From assembly GCA_030536165.1 (NCBI GenBank), contig JAUNQM010000071.1, positions 1 through 9,408 on the forward strand: DNA of 9,408 nucleotides, written 5' to 3'. Under the pieces are notes generated by a model. The model saw only the letters and a program-made list of their open reading frames with translations. It made no database searches and had not been told where the DNA came from. Source of the DNA: Prevotellaceae bacterium (lineage in GTDB: Bacteria > Bacteroidota > Bacteroidia > Bacteroidales > Bacteroidaceae). Position numbers and translations under genes: made by a program. Positions 6,201 through 9,408 of this stretch are shown here, one piece after another; position 1 is the first letter of the stretch, and every line of letters starts with the position of its first letter.

Positions 6201-8280
6201 AGTTGTTGTTTGCAACCGTTGTGCCTGCTGCTGCACCGAATGCAGGATATTCAGAGATTGCGTAGTTGTTTTCGATAGTGCAAGTGCCCTTTGTCAATGC
6301 AGGATAACCTACGAGCGCACCCTTATATTTATAGTCGGCTGTGCTTTCGCATGTGATAGTTCCGCTCATCCAACTGTTGCTGAGACCACCTGTTGCACCA
6401 GAAGTCGTTGAGTTGAATGTGCCGACGATGCCGCCCCAGCCTTTGGTGAATGAAGCGCCAGAGGCAATTGTGAGTGTGCCTTCGTATGAGCAACCTTCAA
6501 ATGTAGTAGCCTTCACACGACCAGCAAGACCGCCGAGATAGCCTCCGTTTGCAGTGCTGTCGGTTACGTTAACGAAGCTGTGGCAATTAGTCACCTTACC
6601 GAGTGCGTTTGCAAAACCGATGAGCGAGCCAACGCTGTTGTTTGATGTCGTCTCTGGCAGAATCATCTCGCCGTAGATGGTGAGATCAGAGATTGAAGCT
6701 GTCTTGCTGTTCATCTGACCCACAAGACCAGTATAGTCAACAGCACCCTCTGGACGGATATAAAGTCCCTTGATGTAGTGACCTTGTCCGTCGATGCTTC
6801 CGTTATAGTAGTTGTCCTGTCCTATTGGAGTCCAGAGCTTGCCACCGAGGTCGATGTTCTTGTCGATGATGATGCTTTCTGCATAGACACCCTTGTTTGA
6901 TTCAGCTGCAATCCATGCGAGTTCAGCACCAGTCGTGATAACATACACGCCTTGTTCGTTCTTCTGTGGCTCAGTCAGAGTTGTACCGTCCCAGATGTCC
7001 TTTGGTACTTCAGTGAATTGCGCATAGAGGGTCATATCCTTGTCGGCCACAGTTGTTGCATCAACCTTGTTGCCTTCTTCTGCTGCGTCAAACCAGCCAT
7101 TGAAACTATAGTCTGGTTTCTCAGGGTCAGTAGGGAAGGTGATAGTCTCGTTGTTATAGCCTGATGCATAAACCTCGCTGTCAACCATGAAAGTAGTCTT
7201 ATACACATTCTTGCCAGCAATAGGCATTGGTGTGCTTTCGGCATTGCTTAAGTCCTGTGTGAAGGCATGGCCGCCGTTGTTGAGCATGTAGCAGAGTTCA
7301 CCGCTGTGCAGTTGGTCTGCAGTAACTTTCGTTGAGTATGCATCTGCATCTCCAACGACGTAGTTGTTCTCTATGATGGTCTGCGAACCGATACCTGTAA
7401 CCTGACCAACGATAACGCCATTGTTTGTAGGCGATGTAGTGAAGTTGAGAACGCCGTTCACGTAGTTGTTTGCGATAGTAAACTCACCTTTGCTTAGGTT
7501 AGCATAGCCTACCAGACCAGCACTGCCCGATGCACCGATGGTGCCATTGGCATTGATAGTGCCGCAGAAGACACTATTCTTCACCGAACCTTTTGCACCG
7601 CTCGTGCTTGAGTTTGGAGTGCCGAGAATACCACCCAGACCTTTACCTATCTGTGAACCAGCAGGGACTGTGATGGTGCCTGAATAAGAACAGCCGATGA
7701 TATTCGTAGCCTTGCAGCGACCGATAAGACCGCCCATGTAACTACCAGCTTTGCCTGTAGTGGTGATGTTCACCGAACTGTGGCAGTTCTCTACCGTAGC
7801 TAAAGCATTTGCAAAACCGATGAGTGTGCCAAAGTCAGCACCCTTCGATGTGGCATTGATTACCATCGTGCCTTCGAGGTTGAGGTTTTTGATGACCGCC
7901 GTCTTGCTTGCCATACCGCCGATTAAGCCTGCACTGAAGTCGTCGGTTGCAGTCTGAAGGTCCATACCTTTAATGGTGTGTCCTTGTCCGTCGATGCTTC
8001 CATTGAAATACTTGCCCGTAGCACCACTTGTTGTACTACCATTGTAGCCTAACGGTGTCCACAGTTTACCCGAGAGGTCGATGTCGTTAGCGATTACCAG
8101 ATTGTCGGTAAACGCATCCGTGAGGTTCTGCTTAGCCACCCATGCCAATTCTTCGGCCTTAGTGATGACGTAAGCTCCGTCTGAGTTCTTTGCAGGTTCA
8201 ACTGCAAAGTCAATCCAGTTGTCAGCAAAGCCAACTATGGCTTGCAGACAAACAACTAAAACTAATAAAACGCGTTTCAT
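3208..8280 (-). CDS. Giant secreted GLUG/InlB-repeat protein with embedded SGNH hydrolase
   Basis: This is a 1690-residue protein with a signal peptide (MKRVLLVLVVCLQAIVGFA, cleavage about 19/20). The domain order is: GLUG module 1 (20-357), InlB B-type repeat (358-423), GLUG module 2 (428-742), second InlB repeat (743-808), SGNH/DUF4886-like domain (811-1060), beta-sandwich (about 1085-1260), GLUG module 3 (1286-1640), repeat-derived linker (1652-1663) and C-terminal motif (1664-1690, YNLQGVRV...GIVIKDGKKY). Catalytic candidates are Ser823 in GIGNSFT, Gly852-Gly853 in GGTS, Gln903-Gln904, and Asp1007/His1010 in RDGYH, so the hydrolase appears intact. Each GLUG module starts near an ELAW motif and ends with SGELC (326, 713, 1592). 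It probably displays a glycan- or lipid-ester hydrolase at the cell surface on an adhesive scaffold. The AT-rich upstream DNA has only a poor -7 match (TATATTTT at 8304-8311). Transcription from the sigma promoter is possible. Confidence 0.9.
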   Translation of the reverse strand: MKRVLLVLVVCLQAIVGFADNWIDFAVEPAKNSDGAYVITKAEELAWVAKQNLTDAFTDNLVIANDIDLSGKLWTPLGYNGSTTSGATGKYFNGSIDGQGHTIKGMDLQTATDDFSAGLIGGMASKTAVIKNLNLEGTMVINATSKGADFGTLIGFANALATVENCHSSVNITTTGKAGSYMGGLIGRCKATNIIGCSYSGTITVPAGSQIGKGLGGILGTPNSSTSGAKGSVKNSVFCGTINANGTIGASGSAGLVGYANLSKGEFTIANNYVNGVLNFTTSPTNNGVIVGQVTGIGSQTIIENNYVVGDADAYSTKVTADQLHSGELCYMLNNGGHAFTQDLSNAESTPMPIAGKNVYKTTFMVDSEVYASGYNNETITFPTDPEKPDYSFNGWFDAAEEGNKVDATTVADKDMTLYAQFTEVPKDIWDGTTLTEPQKNEQGVYVITTGAELAWIAAESNKGVYAESIIIDKNIDLGGKLWTPIGQDNYYNGSIDGQGHYIKGLYIRPEGAVDYTGLVGQMNSKTASISDLTIYGEMILPETTSNNSVGSLIGFANALGKVTNCHSFVNVTDSTANGGYLGGLAGRVKATTFEGCSYEGTLTIASGASFTKGWGGIVGTFNSTTSGATGGLSNSWMSGTITCESTADYKYKGALVGYPALTKGTCTIENNYAISEYPAFGAAAGTTVANNNFTLAATDSYATQTTMDQIHSGELCHMLGEAFGQNLKDAESYPVARTEKNQVFEVSFMVEDTLYAATYTNGKVVLPAEPVNAENPFIGWYDQATAGTQFTAESVVTSDTTLYAHFYAKDDDVIRILGIGNSFTMDALQSYFAPICKSGGKKVIFGWPYIGGTSLSDHVNNLKAHAADYKYYKNVDYNTTTKGNSEMMTAIKDEPWDYVVIQQSHYDGGVEKSFYPYITELLDSVKANVNNPALKVVVFSTWADDEGCTKANFETYYGRDQIRMYEAVRDAYIKVADSIHADLLIPAGTSVQNCRTTYIGQNMTRDGYHMNYDHGRYQLSLVWYETIFGESALTIDYKPSTISDNMAELLKNAVHYACLKPFEITDMSKEWGVNPDMTNKPLNRPVNISFDSKRNAEYGGTTWNAVTNPAMSSVLEYIVDNKLGQTSVNVTMNTTMTGDYTDGAAETTTDWTMPQEVSQTAFISQGDTAQITIAGLYPDQAYDLGFFGSYKSDETLTTKYVATGETSDSVSIDIANNASTIVWAKQVKADLYGRIFLSILSEEGKTYAINAMQIVPNLKIWDKTSADSISLDPNEGIPAQPIVAEVWDGTTAVEPLKGSNEWYIVTSGDELAWIAKQTSEATFGGNVLITKDIDLGNKKWTPIGLGNSFNGNINGGGHAIKNLYLNPAAADVNTGLIGQTNSTSVIKDLSLYGKMEITTAHTGSNADYGTLVGLANALALVENVHSYVDITIADGADAAYIGGIAGRVKGTNFLSCSYNGTFTIAATGKVSSGWAGLVGTFNSNTTKTGGMNGCWFNGKIDAQNTSTVKYGAAICGYPRLYKSVCTIKNCYAAGEMTVAKAPNNYGIIYGTFGSDGQGESTCQNNYNVGLTATGSAESVKPIDATVEQMNSGELCYLLNEGNTTEPLYYQNIDNGQPVDLNPIADKTHGIVYMIEEGLYSNNPDTPTGINEVQGSKYQVQGSAYNLQGVRVGENYKGIVIKDGKKYLVK
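3291..3325. repeat. In-frame heptanucleotide array (TTGAACC units) inside the giant gene
   Basis: Five 7-bp units follow in phase (CCGAACC, TTGAACC, TGGTACT, TTGAACC, TTGAACC). In the gene they read as the 7-residue periodic linker VQGSKYQ-VQGSAY, immediately before the C-terminal motif. This is the same position as the array at 545-579 in the other GLUG gene, but with a different unit sequence. Confidence 0.8.
3361..8223 (-). repeat. Threefold GLUG modules and twofold InlB repeats within the giant gene
   Basis: GLUG modules map to about 7210-8223, 6055-6999 and 3361-4425; InlB-type repeats map to 7012-7209 and 5857-6054. The modules share WDGTT-like or WIDF starts, ELAW, DIDL/NIDL, DGQGH or GGGH, IGFANAL or VGLANAL, C-S-Y-x-G-T and the closing SGELC. 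The first two pairs look like a duplicated GLUG-InlB unit. The third GLUG module has no InlB repeat and is separated from the others by the hydrolase and beta-sandwich (4501-5850). Confidence 0.8.
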
Positions 8281-8303
8281 AAATAGATTGTTAATATAAT
8301 AAT

Positions 8304-8311
8304 AAAATATA
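8304..8311 (-). promoter_or_regulatory. Tentative -7 element of the giant gene
   Basis: TATATTTT matches the Bacteroidetes -7 consensus TAnnTTTG at seven of eight positions and lies about 25 nt before the start codon. No good TTTG -33 partner is found at 19-21 bp. In such AT-rich DNA a chance match is likely. Confidence 0.2.
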
Positions 8312-8366
8312 CCTATTATTATATAACCTGAAACGGCGATTGTACGTAAAAAATCTTATGGAAAAG

Positions 8367-8397
8367 ATAGCTATTCTATAAAGCATAGAAAAGCTAT
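8367..8397 (-). terminator. Hairpin between the sigma gene and the giant gene
   Basis: ATAGCT-A-TTCTAT and ATAGAA-A-AGCTAT form a 12-bp stem with one mismatch and a 5-nt loop, starting 5 nt after the sigma stop codon. On the minus strand it is followed by CTTTTCC. The stem is AT-rich, so termination would be weak or partial. It may separate sigma expression from the giant gene or stabilise the 3' end of the sigma message. Confidence 0.45.
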
Positions 8398-8402
8398 AAA
8401 CG

Positions 8403-8996
8403 CTATAGATACAAAAACACAAACAGCAGCAAGACTGGATTGTTGACGTTCTTCTTTAGGTCTTTGAGTGCAAGGTGTATGTGTTCTTCTACTGTGCGCG
8501 GTGAGATGCCCATCTTGCTGGCAATGTCCTTCGTCGATAACTGCTCAAAACGACTCATGCGGAATATCTCGCGACGCTTTGGTGGCATCTGCTCAATCAA
8601 GTTCGCCACCTTATTGCTGAGTTCGCTGAAGGTTAATTCTTCGAAAGGAGTGCTTGCAGCAGGGTTTTCTATCACCTTGCTGATGCCTGCTCCTAACTCG
8701 CTCATTGCCGATGTGCGACGGTTGCGCAGCATGCGGAAGTGGTTGAAGATTTCATACTTCGACATGACGTAGAGGTATGCAGTGAGCGAAAGGTTCTCGT
8801 CGAGTTTCTCACGATTTATCCAAAGTTTCATGAAGATGTTCTGTGCAATGTCGTCAGCCACGTCGTTGTCCTTGACCATTGCAGAGATGAACTGGCGGTA
8901 TTTTTCGCGATAACGGGTAAAAAGAGTCTCGAAGGCGGCATAGTCGCCTTCTTTCAGAAATCGCATTAAATACCTATCGTCGTCGAAACCTCGCAT
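8403..8996 (-). CDS. ECF-type RNA polymerase sigma-70 factor, Bacteroidetes family
   Basis: This 197-residue protein carries sigma region 2 at about 21-92 (the DDIAQNIFMKLW segment at 48-59 for core binding, then LTAYLYVMSKYEIFNHFR for -10 recognition). Sigma region 4 is at about 127-182, with a helix-turn-helix in STKDIASKMGISPRTVEEHIHLALKDL. The length and a hydrophobic C-terminal tail (PVLLLFVFLYL) fit the large Bacteroidetes ECF expansion family. Such factors usually pair with a FecR-type anti-sigma and a SusC/D system. Neither follows here; the next gene is the giant surface protein 122 bp downstream, which is therefore a candidate target. The start at 8996 is preferred over Met11 because the DDDRYLMRFLKEGD stretch aligns with the usual family N-terminus. 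The first codons overlap a TCGA-type repeat copy. Confidence 0.93.
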   Translation of the reverse strand: MRGFDDDRYLMRFLKEGDYAAFETLFTRYREKYRQFISAMVKDNDVADDIAQNIFMKLWINREKLDENLSLTAYLYVMSKYEIFNHFRMLRNRRTSAMSELGAGISKVIENPAASTPFEELTFSELSNKVANLIEQMPPKRREIFRMSRFEQLSTKDIASKMGISPRTVEEHIHLALKDLKKNVNNPVLLLFVFLYL

Positions 8997-9054
8997 GCTT
9001 AAGTTCTTATTGTCTTCTTACGCTTTTCGAAACATCGAAATATCGAAACCTCGC
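8983..9054. repeat. TCGA array with 8-bp period and a 12-bp direct repeat at the sigma start
   Basis: TCGA occurs at 9027, 9035 and 9043, with TCGC at 9051, in exact 8-bp steps. The 12-mer TCGAAACCTCGC is present at 9043-9054 and again at 8983-8994, where it overlaps the first codons of the sigma gene (residues 2-5). A further pair of TCGA sites 8 bp apart is at 9101 and 9109. Confidence 0.65.
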
Positions 9055-9064
9055 CACGTTCGTC

Positions 9065-9085
9065 ATCCTGAACTTGATTCAGGAT
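9065..9085. repeat. Palindromic repeat ATCCTGAA-N5-TTCAGGAT
   Basis: A perfect 8-bp stem with a 5-nt loop (CTTGA), flanked by CGTC and CTCC. I recall closely similar palindromes dispersed in intergenic DNA of many bacterial genomes. Here it falls in the transcribed leader of the sigma gene, if the promoter at 9140-9171 is used. Confidence 0.65.
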
Positions 9086-9139
9086 CTCCTTCGGAACGAA
9101 TCGAGATATCGAAAAAGCTATCATAGTAATTTTGCTTTG

Positions 9140-9171
9140 CAAAAATAGGAAAAATATTACAAACAAGCAAA
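9140..9171 (-). promoter_or_regulatory. Bacteroidetes housekeeping promoter of the sigma gene
   Basis: On the minus strand TTTG (9168-9171) and TATTTTTG (9140-9147) are separated by 20 bp. This matches the primary-sigma consensus of Bacteroides (TTTG-N19-21-TAnnTTTG) at every defined position. The implied start near 9133 gives a leader of about 135 nt before the ATG at 8996, containing the palindrome at 9065-9085 and TCGA arrays. Confidence 0.65.
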
Positions 9172-9195
9172 TTTTATCGTCATTTTTGCATGCGA

Positions 9196-9223
9196 CTTGA
9201 AACCTGAAACCAGAAACTTGAAA
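9196..9223. repeat. Heptanucleotide array (CTTGAAA/CCTGAAA units)
   Basis: Four 7-bp units in exact phase: CTTGAAA, CCTGAAA, CCAGAAA, CTTGAAA. It is intergenic, upstream of the sigma promoter. It has the same period as the arrays at 545, 2264, 2357 and 3291 but a different unit. Confidence 0.75.
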
Positions 9224-9377
9224 CCACAACCGATGATGTTGTTATGCTTGGAGCATATTCTGGAAGGGTTTCTCGCCTTCAGCAGGGGGACTTGAGCAGA
9301 TTGCGTTTGCCACTCATCGCATATCGTCGCACTACTTGTCACTATGCTTCACTCAACACGTCCGTTTAACTCGAAAA

Positions 9378-9393
9378 AAGTTTTGCAAAACTT
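9378..9393. repeat. Perfect 16-bp palindrome
   Basis: AAGTTTTGCAAAACTT is self-complementary without a loop. It could be an operator-like site or a chance AT-rich palindrome. No adjacent gene is visible to interpret it. Confidence 0.35.
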
Positions 9394-9408
9394 CCGACAA
9401 AGTTTTTC

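Larger units (their letters stand above)
9172..9408. other. Upstream intergenic stretch with no recognisable gene
   Basis: No credible coding region is seen; all frames are broken or consist of repeat-derived sequence. Positions 9196-9223 hold a heptanucleotide array and 9378-9393 a perfect 16-bp palindrome. A minus-strand frame reads SPPAEGEKPFQNMLQA before a stop at about 9240, but in-frame stops lie shortly upstream, so at best this is a gene remnant. Confidence 0.5.

Noticed and set aside
5704..6411. 235-codon plus-strand open frame
   Set aside because: It is antisense to the hydrolase and GLUG regions of the giant gene, and its cysteine-rich composition is typical of a shadow frame.
8999..9342. 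Two minus-strand frames of 61-76 codons upstream of the sigma gene
   Set aside because: Parts are translated heptanucleotide and TCGA repeats, and they overlap the consensus promoter and leader of the sigma gene.
9172..9408. Insertion sequence end or truncated transposase at the right edge
   Set aside because: No transposase motif, terminal inverted repeat or target duplication can be recognised; the 16-bp palindrome alone is not sufficient.

Overview
The window looks like chromosomal DNA of a Bacteroidales bacterium, most likely Prevotella/Segatella-like. Four things point there: secreted GLUG-repeat proteins with Listeria-Bacteroides (InlB B) repeats; a conserved short C-terminal motif of the YNLxGVRV...GIVIxxGKKY type; a Bacteroidetes-type ECF sigma factor; and a near-perfect Bacteroidetes promoter (TTTG-N20-TATTTTTG) with no Shine-Dalgarno sequences before the genes. 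The genus is inferred from style, not from a marker gene.

Every gene I can support lies on the minus strand, so transcription runs from right to left. An ECF sigma factor (8403-8996) sits behind a consensus promoter and a leader of about 135 nt full of short repeats. A 122-bp AT-rich gap with a hairpin follows. Next comes a 1690-residue secreted multidomain protein (3208-8280) ordered GLUG, InlB repeat, GLUG, InlB repeat, SGNH/DUF4886-like hydrolase, beta-sandwich, GLUG, C-terminal motif. A single-domain secreted SGNH/DUF4886-like protein (2384-3163) starts 44 bp further on and is a paralogue of the domain embedded in the giant protein. A 499-bp intergenic region (1885-2383) is packed with palindromes and heptanucleotide repeats. 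The second transcription unit is a 474-residue secreted GLUG protein (460-1884), then a 49-51-residue protein (299-454) whose first ATG is 5 nt after the GLUG stop, then a strong intrinsic terminator (237-275). Positions 1-138 hold four more palindromes.

Functionally this appears to be a cell-surface locus: two GLUG adhesin-like or sorted proteins sharing a C-terminal motif, a hydrolase present both free and displayed on a GLUG scaffold, and a regulator with no visible anti-sigma partner. Control of the giant gene by the sigma factor is inferred from adjacency only.

The most unusual content is the repeat layer. Short arrays of exact 7-bp period occur between genes and also inside the coding sequence of both GLUG proteins, just before the C-terminal motif, where they read as 7-residue repeats. 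A separate family places TCGA at exact 8-bp spacing in the gap between the giant gene and its neighbour and around the sigma gene start. The best candidate for something little described is the short gene after the 474-residue GLUG protein, coupled to it with almost no spacer.
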